A model generated the notes under the pieces. The model saw nothing but the letters and a program-made list of their open reading frames with translations, was not told the DNA's origin and did no database searches. A program made the position numbers and the translations under genes. Positions 34,664 to 43,638 of a stretch of 64,000 nt of DNA are shown here, piece by piece; within the stretch, counting starts at the first letter, position 1, and each line of letters starts with the position of its first letter. The stretch spans positions 62,001 through 126,000 of the forward strand of contig NZ_UNOZ01000019.1 in the NCBI RefSeq assembly GCF_900536025.1, in the 5' to 3' direction. This stretch comes from Pseudomonas reidholzensis (GTDB taxonomy: Bacteria > Pseudomonadota > Gammaproteobacteria > Pseudomonadales > Pseudomonadaceae).

Positions 34664-34675
34664 TGAACATGTTCA
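34664..34675. promoter_or_regulatory. TetR-type operator TGAACATGTTCA
   Basis: A perfect 12-bp palindrome directly after the -10 of the SDR promoter and 97 bases upstream of the tetR start. It shares the 11-base stretch GAACATGTTCA with 30916-30926. Confidence 0.7.
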
Positions 34676-34681
34676 CTTAAA

Positions 34682-34689
34682 AACAACAA
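34682..34689 (+). promoter_or_regulatory. AACAACAA leader motif before the SDR
   Basis: Crc/Hfq-type motif that runs into the GAGG ribosome site. Confidence 0.5.
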
Positions 34690-34700
34690 CGAGGTAGAAC

Positions 34701-35465
34701 ATGTCCACAGCTCAAAAGGTCGCACTGGTCACCGGCTCCGCCTCCGGCATCGGCGCGACGGTCGCCGTGGCACTGGCCACCGCCGGTTACGACGTGATCG
34801 TCAACTACAGCCGTAGCGAAGCCTCGGCCCGCGCCACCGTCGAGGCCTGCGAGGCCGCCGGTGCGCGGACCATGCTGCTGCAATGCGACGTGTCGGACGA
34901 AACCAGCGTCAAGGCCATGGTCGCCGCCATCAGCGAGCGCTACAGCCACCTCGACGTAGTCTGCAGCAACGCTGGCGTATCGATCGACACCCCGCCGAAG
35001 CAGTTCGACCTGATCGACGTGGAAGACTGGGACCGGGTGTTCGCGGTCAACGTGCGCGGGCTGTTCCTGATTGCCAAGCACACCAAGGCACTGCTGTTCG
35101 AAGCGCCGCGCCCGTGCATGGTCAACACCGCCTCGATCGTCGGCATGCGCCCCGGCGCGCAGCCGTTGCCGTACTCCGCGTCCAAGGCGGCGGTGATCAG
35201 CATGACCCAGACCCTGGCCAACGCCCTGGGTCCCAAGGTGCGGGTCAACGCCATCGCACCGGGCTGGATGGAGGGCGAGTGGATGGAATGGATGCTCGGC
35301 GACAACTACGACAAGCTGATGACCCGCCGCGCCCGCGCCACGCCGCTGCAGCGCTGCGTGACCATGCCGGACGTGGCCGAAGTGGTGCTGACCCTGATCG
35401 AGCACATGCACTTCGTCACCGGCGAAACCATCGTCATCGACGGCGGTTTCGCCAAGACCACCTGA
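34701..35465 (+). CDS. SDR family oxidoreductase
   Basis: A 254-residue NAD(P)-dependent short-chain dehydrogenase: VTGSASGIGATVA nucleotide motif, SNAGVSIDTPP, the serine of VNTASIVGMRPG and the catalytic YSASK. GEWMEWMLGDNYDKLMTRRARATPLQR is a variable substrate region. First gene of the TetR-controlled operon with the aryl-CoA ligase, crotonase and thiolase; likely a hydroxyacyl-CoA or ring-alcohol dehydrogenase step. Exact substrate unknown. Confidence 0.91.
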   Translation: MSTAQKVALVTGSASGIGATVAVALATAGYDVIVNYSRSEASARATVEACEAAGARTMLLQCDVSDETSVKAMVAAISERYSHLDVVCSNAGVSIDTPPKQFDLIDVEDWDRVFAVNVRGLFLIAKHTKALLFEAPRPCMVNTASIVGMRPGAQPLPYSASKAAVISMTQTLANALGPKVRVNAIAPGWMEGEWMEWMLGDNYDKLMTRRARATPLQRCVTMPDVAEVVLTLIEHMHFVTGETIVIDGGFAKTT

Positions 35466-35524
35466 GCCACGGCTGAGCCCGCTTTGCGGGCCGGCGCTGG
35501 GCGTCGGCCCGACCTGATCCTTCC

Positions 35525-35532
35525 AACAATAA
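35525..35532 (+). promoter_or_regulatory. AACAATAA leader motif before the aryl ligase
   Basis: Crc/Hfq-type motif 23 bases before the ligase start. Confidence 0.45.
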
Positions 35533-35554
35533 CGACAACATCGAGGACATTTCC

Positions 35555-37204
35555 ATGATGGGATTCGTGCCGTTTCCAGAAAACTTCACCGCCCACTACC
35601 GCGCCAAGGGTTACTGGCAAGACCAGACCCTGGCCAACACCTTCAGCGCCGTGTGCCGGCAGTACGCCGAGCGCATTGCCGTGTGCGATGCCCACCGCGA
35701 AGTCAGCTACGCCGAGCTCGACCAGATCGCCACGCGCCTGGGCCTGAACCTGCTGGACGCCGGGCTGGTGCCGGGCGACATCGTCGTGCTGCAGCTGGGC
35801 AATGTGCTGGAGTTCGTGTTCGTCTACCTGGCCCTGCAGAAGATCGGGGTGCGCCCGATCATGGCGCTGCATACCCATCGCTACCGCGAGCTGAGCCAGT
35901 TCGTCGAGCTGTCGGGCGCCACCGCGACGATTACCGCCGACCGCTCCAAGGACTGCGACTTCATCGACATCGTCAACCGCGTGCAGGCCAACACCGGCAG
36001 TATCCGCCGCAAGTTCGTACTCGGCGCCCCGGCCCAAGGCTTCGTCTCGCTGGCTGACCTGCTGGAGCGCGAATCTGCGCGTGACCCCAGTGAAATCGAC
36101 GCGATCCAGGCGGCCATCGACCCCTGCAGCCCGGCGTTGTTCCTGCTGTCGGGCGGCACCACCGGCATCCCCAAGATGATCCCGCGTTCGCACAACGACT
36201 ACGCCTGCAATTCGCGGCTGGCGGCGCGCTACACCGGTATCGACGAGCACTCGGTGCTGCTCGATATCTTGCCGATCGCCCACAACCTGCCGCTGGCCTG
36301 CCCGGGTCTGCAAGGCTTCATGCTCTGCGGGGCCAAGGTGGTGCTGCACGCCAGCACCCGCGCCGAAGAGGTGTTCGCCCTGATCGAGCGGTTCAAGGTC
36401 ACGCATATCCATGTGGTGCCGGCGCTGCTGATCATGTGGATGAACGACCCCCAGGTCGGCGCCTTCAACCTGGACAGCGTGCGGGTGATCCAGTCGGGTG
36501 GCCAGTGCCTGCAACCGGAAACCCGCGCACTCACCGAGCAGGTGCTGCGCAACTGCACCGTGCAGGAAAACTTCGGCATGGCCGAGGGCCTGCTGATGTT
36601 CGTGCGCCTCGACGACCCGCTGGACGTGCGCCGCGAGTCGGTGGGGCGGCCGGTGTGCGAGGACGACGAGATCATGCTCCTGGGGGAAGACGACCAGCCG
36701 GTGCCGCTGGGCATGCCCGGTGAGTTGTGCTGCCGCGGGCCGTACACCTTGCGCGGCTACTTCAATGCGCCCGAGCACAACGCCCGGGCCTTCACCCCCG
36801 AGGGCTTCTACCGCTCCGGCGACATGATGCGCAAGCTGCCGTCGGGCAACTACGTGGTCGAAGGGCGCAAGAAAGACCTGATCAACCGCGGCGGTGAAAA
36901 GATCTCCGCTGAAGAAATCGAAAACCTGGTGCTGGCGCACCCTGCGGTGACCAATGTCGCCTGCGTGGCCATGCCCGACCCGGTGCTGGGCGAGAAGATG
37001 TGTGCCTTCGTCATCCTCAAACCAGCGGCGCAACTGAGCCTGGAAGAGCTGGTCGGCTACCTGCAGCACCAGGAAATCGCCCGCTTCAAGCTTCCCGAGC
37101 GCCTGGAACTGGTGGACAGCTTCCCGTTGTCGACCTTTGGCAAGGTGTCGAAGAAGGACCTGGTCGAGCGGGTCAGTGCCAAGCTCAAGGAAGAGGCCGC
37201 CTGA
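35555..37204 (+). CDS. Aryl/acyl-acid AMP ligase (2,3-dihydroxybenzoate-AMP ligase-like)
   Basis: A 549-residue ANL ligase of the EntE/DhbE-like branch. LLSGGTTGIPKMIPRSH (198-214) is the P-loop, and DILPIAHNLPLACPG (238-251) matches the HN-P motif by which DhbE-type enzymes hold an aromatic carboxylate. GRKKDLINRGGEKISAEEIE and LSTFGKVSKKDL with the catalytic lysine complete it. With no carrier protein nearby and crotonase and thiolase downstream, formation of a CoA thioester is more likely than siderophore synthesis. Benzoate- or salicylate-like acids are possible. The salicylate link to the distant siderophore operon is probably coincidental. Confidence 0.89.
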   Translation: MMGFVPFPENFTAHYRAKGYWQDQTLANTFSAVCRQYAERIAVCDAHREVSYAELDQIATRLGLNLLDAGLVPGDIVVLQLGNVLEFVFVYLALQKIGVRPIMALHTHRYRELSQFVELSGATATITADRSKDCDFIDIVNRVQANTGSIRRKFVLGAPAQGFVSLADLLERESARDPSEIDAIQAAIDPCSPALFLLSGGTTGIPKMIPRSHNDYACNSRLAARYTGIDEHSVLLDILPIAHNLPLACPGLQGFMLCGAKVVLHASTRAEEVFALIERFKVTHIHVVPALLIMWMNDPQVGAFNLDSVRVIQSGGQCLQPETRALTEQVLRNCTVQENFGMAEGLLMFVRLDDPLDVRRESVGRPVCEDDEIMLLGEDDQPVPLGMPGELCCRGPYTLRGYFNAPEHNARAFTPEGFYRSGDMMRKLPSGNYVVEGRKKDLINRGGEKISAEEIENLVLAHPAVTNVACVAMPDPVLGEKMCAFVILKPAAQLSLEELVGYLQHQEIARFKLPERLELVDSFPLSTFGKVSKKDLVERVSAKLKEEAA

Positions 37205-37205
37205 G

Positions 37206-37976
37206 ATGAGTGACTTTATCCAGTACGCCTTCGATGAGGGCATCGTCACCCTGACCCTGAACGCCCCCGAACAACACAACGCGCTGAGCGAGCAGGCGCA
37301 CTTCGATGCCTTCGCCGCGGTGTGTGCGCGCATCAACCGCGACCCGAGCGTGTCGGTGGTGATCCTCACCGGCGCCGGCAAGTCGTTCTGTGCCGGGGGC
37401 AACGTCAAGGACATGAAAGCCCGCACCGGGCTGTTCGCCGGCAGCCCGTATGAGCTGCGCGACGGCTATCGGCACGGTATCCAGCAGATTCCGCTGGCGG
37501 TCTACCACCTCGAAGTGCCGACCATCGCCGCCGTCAATGGCGCTGCGATTGGCGCCGGCTGCGACCTGGCGCTGATGTGCGACATCCGCATCGCCTCGCA
37601 ACAGGCGCGCTTCGCCGAAAGCTTCGTGCGCCTGGGCATCGTGCCCGGTGACGGCGGCGCCTGGCTGCTGCCGCGCGCACTGAACAACCTGTCACGCGCC
37701 TATGAGCTGTCGTTCACCGGCGAAACCGTGTCGGCGCAACAGGCGCTCGAGTACGGCCTGGTGTCGCGGGTGGTCGAGCCGCAGGACTTGTTGGCGACCG
37801 CCCAGGACCTCGCCCGGCGCATTGCGGCCAACCCCGGGCATGCCCTGCGCTTGACCAAGAAGCTGCTGCGCGAGGGCCAGCATACGCGTCTTGAGCCGCT
37901 GCTTGAGCTGTCTGCGGCCTACCAGGCGCTGTCCCATCACACCGAAGCCCACCAGGCCATCGTCCAGGCGCTTTGA
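37206..37976 (+). CDS. Enoyl-CoA hydratase family protein
   Basis: A 256-residue crotonase: SFCAGGNVKDMKA, NGAAIGAGCDLALMCDIRIA, FAESFVRLGIVPGDGGAWLLPRAL. The first catalytic glutamate position holds aspartate (GAGCD) and the second area has E in AESF, so hydratase or isomerase chemistry are both possible. It begins one base after the ligase stop (TGAGATG), showing tight co-translation. Confidence 0.9.
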   Translation: MSDFIQYAFDEGIVTLTLNAPEQHNALSEQAHFDAFAAVCARINRDPSVSVVILTGAGKSFCAGGNVKDMKARTGLFAGSPYELRDGYRHGIQQIPLAVYHLEVPTIAAVNGAAIGAGCDLALMCDIRIASQQARFAESFVRLGIVPGDGGAWLLPRALNNLSRAYELSFTGETVSAQQALEYGLVSRVVEPQDLLATAQDLARRIAANPGHALRLTKKLLREGQHTRLEPLLELSAAYQALSHHTEAHQAIVQAL

Positions 37977-38018
37977 TCGCAGCCGGGCGCTGCTTGCAGC
38001 GTTCGGCCGGAGGTTTTC

Positions 38019-39212
38019 ATGCACGACGCAGTCATCGTTGCTTACGCGCGGTCCGCCATTGGCAAGGCGTACCGCGGCGCGTTCAACCACACGCCGATGC
38101 CCAGCCTGGCGGCGCCGATCATCCAGGCGGGGCTCGCCCGGGCCGACCTGGCGGGCGCCGAGGTCGACGAGCTGGTGTTCGGCTGCGGCCGTCCCGAGGG
38201 CACCCAGGGCAAGAACGTCGCCCGGCTCAGCGCCTTGCGTGCCGGCCTGCCCGACAGTGTCGCCGCGCAGACGGTCAGCCGCCATTGCGCGTCGGGGCTG
38301 CAGGCCATCGCCAGCGCTGCGCAGCGCATTCAACTGGGCGAGTGTGGGGTGATGCTGGCGGTGGGCGGCGAGTCCATCAGCCTGGTGCAGAACGCCCAGA
38401 CCAACGAGCACTATGGCCAGGACCCATGGCTGTTGCAGCAGCGCCCGGATGCCTACATCAGCATGCTTGAAACAGCGGAACGGGTGGCCTTGCGCTACGG
38501 CGTCAGCCGCGCCGACCAGGACGACTACGCCCTGACCAGCCAGCAGCGCGTGGCCCAGGCACAGCGTGATGGCCTGTTCGATGCCGAGATCGTGCCGCTG
38601 GAAGTGGTCTCGCGGGCCTTGGACAAGGCCTGCTACGAGTACTACGACAAGGCCGTGCGGCTGGACCGTGACGAATGCAACCGGCCCGGCACCCAGGCCA
38701 CGCAACTGGCCGCGCTGGCGCCGGTGCTCGAAGGCGCGCAGCACACGGTCACCGCCGGCAACGCCTCGCAGCTCAGCGACGGCGTCGCGGCGTGCGTGCT
38801 GATGAGCGCCGAGCAGGCCCGCGCGCGTGGGCTCAAGCCGCTGGGCGTGTTCAAGGGCTTTGCCAGCGCCGGCTGTGCCCCGGATGAAATGGGCATCGGC
38901 CCGGTCCTGGCGGTGCCTCAGCTGTTAGCTCGGTACGGCCTGGGCATCGGCGATATCGACTTGTGGGAACTCAACGAAGCCTTCGCTTCGCAGGTGCTGT
39001 ATTGCCAGCGCCAGTTGGGGATTTCGCTGCAGCGCCTCAACGTCAATGGCGGTGCCATCGCCCTGGGCCATCCGTACGGCATGTCCGGCGCGCGCATGGC
39101 CGGGCACGTGCTGCTCGAAGGGCGTCGGCGCGGCGCACGGTTCGTCGTGGTCACCATGTGCGTAGGGGGCGGGCAGGGCGCCGCGGCGTTGTTCGAGGTG
39201 TGCCATGACTGA
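38019..39212 (+). CDS. Thiolase family protein (acetyl-CoA C-acyltransferase)
   Basis: A 397-residue thiolase with all catalytic residues: C90 ([11 protein letters not shown]), H351 ([12 protein letters not shown]), C381 (TMCVGGGQG), and NEAFA at 319. GGAGG lies five bases before the ATG. It would complete the ligase-hydratase-dehydrogenase series by cleaving acetyl-CoA or another acyl-CoA from the chain. Ends the TetR-controlled operon before the outer-membrane channel. Confidence 0.94.
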   Translation: MHDAVIVAYARSAIGKAYRGAFNHTPMPSLAAPIIQAGLARADLAGAEVDELVFGCGRPEGTQGKNVARLSALRAGLPDSVAAQTVSRHCASGLQAIASAAQRIQLGECGVMLAVGGESISLVQNAQTNEHYGQDPWLLQQRPDAYISMLETAERVALRYGVSRADQDDYALTSQQRVAQAQRDGLFDAEIVPLEVVSRALDKACYEYYDKAVRLDRDECNRPGTQATQLAALAPVLEGAQHTVTAGNASQLSDGVAACVLMSAEQARARGLKPLGVFKGFASAGCAPDEMGIGPVLAVPQLLARYGLGIGDIDLWELNEAFASQVLYCQRQLGISLQRLNVNGGAIALGHPYGMSGARMAGHVLLEGRRRGARFVVVTMCVGGGQGAAALFEVCHD

Positions 39213-39251
39213 CGGCTGAAGCGCTGGGCCGCTGGATCGCTGTGTCTCTAC

Positions 39252-39262
39252 AACAACAAAAA
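39252..39262 (+). promoter_or_regulatory. AACAACAAAAA leader motif before the channel gene
   Basis: Crc/Hfq-type motif overlapping the GAGGGA ribosome site region. Confidence 0.5.
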
Positions 39263-39274
39263 GAGGGACGTTCA

Positions 39275-40213
39275 ATGAAGGCTGTTCACGTTCGTGTACT
39301 GCAAGCCGCCGCTGTGCTGATCTGCCTGCAAGGCACTGCCAGCGCTACCGAGGGCAATGGCAACTCGTACCCGCTGGGTGTCGAGACCAACATGTCCGGG
39401 ATGATGATGCCCGAGGGCCTCACCGCCCTGTTGTACTACACCCATTACGAAGCCACCCACGTCAAGGGCAACGACGGCCGCGACAACCCCAATATCGCCC
39501 GCTATCGCCTCAAGTCCGACACTGTCTCACTGCGCCTGAGCTACGTGTGGCCCGGGGTCAAATGGCTGGGGGCGAACGTCGAGACCCGCGCCGCCCTCGC
39601 GGTGCCGACCCTCGACCTGACCCTCGACGTTGCCCGGCCTGCGCCGCTGGCACCCTTGGACAAAGGCGGCACCTCGACCAACCTCGGCGACCTCAGTTTT
39701 GCCCCGGTGCTGCTCGGCTGGCATGGCCGCACCCTGCACCAGACCGCCGGCATCGAGACCTTCCTGCCCACGGGGGATTACGACAAGGACGAGCCGGTGA
39801 ACACCGGTCGCAACTATTACCAGATCGCGCCGTTCTACGCGCTGACCTGGCTGCCCTCGGAGCAGTGGGAGGCCAGCGCCAAGCTGCGCTATGGCATGAA
39901 CACCCGCAACGAGAAGACCGATTACCGTTCGGGCGATGAGCTGACCCTGGAGTTCAGTGGGGGTTACCGTTTCAACCAGGCGCTGAGTGCGGGGATCAAC
40001 GGCTATGTGTACCGCCAGACCACGGATGACCGGCTCAATGGCGACGCGGTGAACGGCAATGGCAACCGCGGCTCGGTGAATGCCGCCGGGCCTTATGTCA
40101 TGTACCGGTTCAGCAAGGACTTCGCCGTGGTGGCCAAGCTGCAGGAAGAGTTTGGCGCGAAGAACAAGGCTGAAGGGACGCGGTTGTGGTTGCAGGCGCG
40201 TTTGCCGTTTTGA
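39275..40213 (+). CDS. Outer-membrane channel of the phenol-degradation/SphA type (PF13557-like)
   Basis: A 312-residue exported beta-barrel. Signal peptide MKAVHVRVLQAAAVLICLQGTASA, mature start TEGNGNSYPLGVETNMSG, and the barrel blocks NLGDLSFAPVLLGWH, TFLPTGDYD and YYQIAPFYALTWLP, which mark the putative MetA-pathway phenol-degradation transporter family. Ends in aromatic LPF. It follows the thiolase and probably takes up a hydrophobic or aromatic substrate of the pathway. Confidence 0.9.
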   Translation: MKAVHVRVLQAAAVLICLQGTASATEGNGNSYPLGVETNMSGMMMPEGLTALLYYTHYEATHVKGNDGRDNPNIARYRLKSDTVSLRLSYVWPGVKWLGANVETRAALAVPTLDLTLDVARPAPLAPLDKGGTSTNLGDLSFAPVLLGWHGRTLHQTAGIETFLPTGDYDKDEPVNTGRNYYQIAPFYALTWLPSEQWEASAKLRYGMNTRNEKTDYRSGDELTLEFSGGYRFNQALSAGINGYVYRQTTDDRLNGDAVNGNGNRGSVNAAGPYVMYRFSKDFAVVAKLQEEFGAKNKAEGTRLWLQARLPF

Positions 40214-40532
40214 GTTCGAGCGCTTCAAGGTGGGCTGCGATCACCTCCGGCTTTGGGTAGCTGGAGGCACAGCCTCTCGGGCCTTGATTCGCATTCTTCG
40301 AAGGCGGAGTGCACGGCCTCCACAACACAGTGCGCGAGGCGGGGAAACGCTATTACGTACTGTAATTTGATAACAAATAGGGCATTCCGGTGTAAAACGC
40401 TAACGAAGATGTCGTAATGATGGCCAGCTGTCCGATTACCCCCGCATTGTCCCCATCCTGGCGTTGCATCCGCTGCGCCGAGAGCTATGGTGGAATGACA
40501 ATGTACTAAGACTAAAGTCGTAGGGGGCGGGC
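40214..40532. other. 319-bp gap without a gene
   Basis: No convincing coding sequence. It contains ATTAC-N5-GTAAT (40352-40366), an imperfect candidate protein-binding palindrome, and AT-richer sequence to about 40510 that may hold the promoter for the next small gene. No terminator after the channel gene was recognised. Confidence 0.4.
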
Positions 40533-40841
40533 ATGCGGATTCGCGGTGAGGTGTTTTGGCGTTGGGCTGATCCGGCGCTTGATCATCGGACTCACGACGA
40601 GACCCTGGATGACGGCACGCGCATCGATGTGCAGGTCAGGTTGTCGCGAACAGGACAGACGCAAATGTTCGTCGGCGTCTACGCGCCAGGCGGCATGCTG
40701 CTGCATGAGCAGGCCTTTGATTCAAGGCCAGGCGAATCGATGAGCCGGGCATTGGCGTGGGGAGTGGGGCTGGCCAGGCGCAAGGCCACGGAAGGCATGC
40801 AACCACGGGATCGGCTGACTGCAGTAGCGTTGAAAGGCTAG
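40533..40841 (+). CDS. Hypothetical 102-residue protein
   Basis: A soluble protein with no signal or membrane segment. It has alternating beta-like stretches (TRIDVQVRLSRTGQTQMFVGVYAPGGMLLHEQAFD) followed by a basic helix (SRALAWGVGLARRKATEG). AGGGGG precedes the ATG, and codon use looks like its neighbours. I do not recognise the family. Confidence 0.6.
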   Translation: MRIRGEVFWRWADPALDHRTHDETLDDGTRIDVQVRLSRTGQTQMFVGVYAPGGMLLHEQAFDSRPGESMSRALAWGVGLARRKATEGMQPRDRLTAVALKG

Positions 40842-40958
40842 GCAGCATCGTGACTAGTGGGTTGCTTGAGTGACTGGGACCTCAGCTTGTAAGCCTTGGG
40901 AGGGCACCGCAGTCTGGATTATCCTGCGCGGTCTGTAGCGAGGCTCACAAGGACGTCC

Positions 40959-41978
40959 ATGATCCCTATCGACCCGCTGGCCATGATGGTCGGTTACCTG
41001 ATCTACCTGTTTTCCCAAGTATTCCTCTGGCTACTGATTGCAGGCCTGCTGGCCTTGCTGTTTACCCGTTGCAGGCGCTATATGCTGGCGCGGCGTTGGC
41101 GGTTCGCCCTGCTGGCCGTTGGCCTGGCGATAGGGAGTGTGCCGTTTGCCAAGATAGAATTCGCTCAGCGGGCTGACCAACGCGCGCATCAACCGCGTCT
41201 GGAGCATGAAGAAGTGCTGGGCGACCTGGTGCTGCCGGCGGGCACGCAGGTTCGTCTGGACAGGCTCGAGCCCATGAACGACCTCAGTGGCAATCCCGTG
41301 CCCTATGGCTTGCAGAGCCTGAAACATGCCGATTTCGACCGCACGCTCGGCGACATCATGGGCATGCGCGTGCGCAGCCTCGCGCTGTGGCAAGGGCATG
41401 GGTCGGCGACGGTGGAGTCGCTGACGGCGAGCGAGGTTCAAGGCTGGAGCTGTTTGCCGGGAGAGATCGAATTCCGCTTTCCGTTCGGGGCGCATTTCAA
41501 TTTCTCCGAGTGGCGGCTGGAGCGTTGTACGCTGGCATCGGGCGTTGAGGTCGGGGGTGTCGCCTGGCCGCCAGGGAGCCAGGTGCGGGCTATTGAGCTT
41601 GGGCGTTGGCGGGTGACTGGCGACGGGACGCCCATGCGCTTCGAGACAGTGGACTTGAGCAATCTAGACCTGACGCTGAGTGACAAGGACCGCACGGTGT
41701 TCAGCTGGGAAGGCCAGCTGCACCAGCCACTTGAACGGGGTCCTATGCAGTACCTCGCCGGGACCCTGGTGTCTGGCTATCGTGACAACCTGCTGTTCAC
41801 ACCCACTGAGGCTGCACCAGCGCATGACCTGCGTACCGGGCAGCCTGTCGAACCGGGCTTTTCGGTTGAGCAGAGCCGGGCAGGGGAGGTGCTGGGCATG
41901 CATAGCGCTCGCGATGTCAGGTGCTATTACTGGAAAAGATGGTGGCCTGGGGATGAGCACCCTGCGGTGTGTGAATAG
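40959..41978 (+). CDS. Hypothetical membrane-anchored protein
   Basis: A 339-residue protein with two N-terminal hydrophobic segments (MMVGYLIYLFSQVFLWLLIAGLLALLF and FALLAVGLAIGSVPFAKI) and a long soluble C-terminal part rich in beta-type repeats with LPAGTQVRLDRLE and WPPGSQVRAIELG-like blocks. ATG at 40959 has AAGGA upstream. The repeated xPxGxxVR elements suggest a repeated beta fold exposed to the periplasm. Function unknown. Confidence 0.68.
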   Translation: MIPIDPLAMMVGYLIYLFSQVFLWLLIAGLLALLFTRCRRYMLARRWRFALLAVGLAIGSVPFAKIEFAQRADQRAHQPRLEHEEVLGDLVLPAGTQVRLDRLEPMNDLSGNPVPYGLQSLKHADFDRTLGDIMGMRVRSLALWQGHGSATVESLTASEVQGWSCLPGEIEFRFPFGAHFNFSEWRLERCTLASGVEVGGVAWPPGSQVRAIELGRWRVTGDGTPMRFETVDLSNLDLTLSDKDRTVFSWEGQLHQPLERGPMQYLAGTLVSGYRDNLLFTPTEAAPAHDLRTGQPVEPGFSVEQSRAGEVLGMHSARDVRCYYWKRWWPGDEHPAVCE

Positions 41979-42018
41979 TGGTTTGCCACAGAACGTCTTC
42001 TTTGCTCTCGACCTATCC

Positions 42019-43401
42019 TCAAAGCCGCGGGCTCAGCAAATGAGCCTCAAGATGCCGAAGGCGATAATGCAGACGAACGCCCATCAGCACAGTAATCGCG
42101 CAGAATCCAATGGCGAGCCCTGTCCAGATTCCGGCTATGCCGAAACCTAGAATAAATCCGAAAACGTATCCACATCCTAGCCCCACGATCCAGTACCCGA
42201 AGAACGCGATCAGCACCGGGATGTACTCATCGCGCGTTGCCCGAATGGCATGATAGAGAACAGTTTGGGTTGCATCAAAAAGCAGCGACAAGCTAGCGGC
42301 GACAACGAAGGTGGCGAGCACGGCACGCACGTCATCTTCAGAGGGGCTGTTATCGCCCGATAGAAATAGGGCAGAAATCAAGCCTGGCGAGAGCACTAGG
42401 GCGCTTGACATTATCGCTGCAATCACAATGCTGAATACAAGGGCTATTCCGCAAACCCGGTAAGCCATGACATAGTTGTTGATCCCTATGCTATTTGCGA
42501 CGCGAATCATAGTGCCTTCGCCAAAGCCAAGCACGATAAGGATGCACAGTTCCAATACCGCATACACCATGTTGTGAGCTGCCAATGCCTCCACGGACAG
42601 CGACCCTACCAGCACCGCAACAACGGCAAACATGCCGTTCTCAAGTAGTGTAATCACACCTTGGCCGCCACCCACGTGCAAGAGGTGTTTTAGTATCTTA
42701 TGCTCCACCTTCAAGAAGTTGGCCTTCAGGGCGCTATACATAGTTGGCATTTGTCTGCGCAGATAGATTGACAACGCGACAAACATCGCCAAGTTTACGA
42801 GTGCAGTCGCGTAGCCCGCACCTGCAACGCCATAGCCTGGTAACGGACCCATCCCAAAAACAAGCATCATACTGAGCGCCACGTTAGTCGGCACCGCTAT
42901 GATTGCTATCAGGGTGATTGGGGTCAATATTTCGATCCCTGTAAAAATGCTTCTTAGCCACGCGAAAAGAAGTGCTGGCGCAAGCGCCCAAACGACAGCG
43001 TGGGTGTAGGCTTCGATGTGGGGGAGCAGTTCACGTTGTAATCCGGTAAGCGTCAGGAAATCTGACATAAACCCTATTGCCGGTGCGAGGATTACGATCA
43101 TCAGGATGCACACCCAAAGACCGTGCGCTCCGTAAAGGCCGGTCTCATCCTCTTGCACGGCAAATGCGCATTTTTCAGCAATGAGAACGCCGATTACCGA
43201 GATAACAGATATCCCAACCACTACGAATGTCCAAAAGAACGTGATCGCCAGTCCCACCGCTGCAAACTCCAGTGCGCCGAGTCTGCCAACGATAATGAGA
43301 TCGGTCAGGACGAGAAGGTGGCCTACGGCTTCAATCATCCCAATGGGAATGGCAATGTTAAGTAGTTTTCTGGTCTGATCGAACGGTCGTGTGTGCAGCA
43401 T
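42019..43401 (-). CDS. MATE family efflux transporter
   Basis: A 460-residue Na+ or H+ coupled multidrug/toxin exporter with about twelve hydrophobic helices in two halves; LLNIAIPIGMIEAVGHLLVLTDLIIVGRLG is the usual N-terminal helix, and the second half has LLHVGGGQGVITLLENGMFAVVAVLVGSL. The coding sequence is visibly poorer in G+C at third positions than all neighbours, which suggests recent acquisition. It stands alone, convergent with the hypothetical gene before it. Substrate unknown. Confidence 0.9.
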   Translation of the reverse strand: MLHTRPFDQTRKLLNIAIPIGMIEAVGHLLVLTDLIIVGRLGALEFAAVGLAITFFWTFVVVGISVISVIGVLIAEKCAFAVQEDETGLYGAHGLWVCILMIVILAPAIGFMSDFLTLTGLQRELLPHIEAYTHAVVWALAPALLFAWLRSIFTGIEILTPITLIAIIAVPTNVALSMMLVFGMGPLPGYGVAGAGYATALVNLAMFVALSIYLRRQMPTMYSALKANFLKVEHKILKHLLHVGGGQGVITLLENGMFAVVAVLVGSLSVEALAAHNMVYAVLELCILIVLGFGEGTMIRVANSIGINNYVMAYRVCGIALVFSIVIAAIMSSALVLSPGLISALFLSGDNSPSEDDVRAVLATFVVAASLSLLFDATQTVLYHAIRATRDEYIPVLIAFFGYWIVGLGCGYVFGFILGFGIAGIWTGLAIGFCAITVLMGVRLHYRLRHLEAHLLSPRL

Positions 43402-43638
43402 TTCATGTCCGCCAACTGTTCTGTCAAAAAACTACTCTGCAGGTGTGTTCCATGCAAACGACGACTGTTGCAGCATATTGGTTTCGGTACGCGCGCGGGG
43501 GCGGCCTAGAACCTGCGCGCGATTATAGGCCGGGTAGGAGTGGGCGGTTATTAAACATATTGCTAAATGCCACTACCCATAGTGCAGTTCCTGATTTCTA
43601 CGCCTGAACTCGGCCACGCTCACTCGGCACTTTCATGC

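Noticed and set aside
35555-37204. Reading the aryl ligase as a siderophore-synthesis gene (EntE-like)
   Set aside because: There is no isochorismate, carrier-protein or NRPS gene nearby, and it is in one operon with a crotonase and thiolase; a CoA ligase fits better.
35306-37426. 706-residue minus-strand open frame across the aryl ligase
   Set aside because: Same reason: antisense shadow of a GC-rich gene; composition is low-complexity and the sense frame has all ANL motifs.
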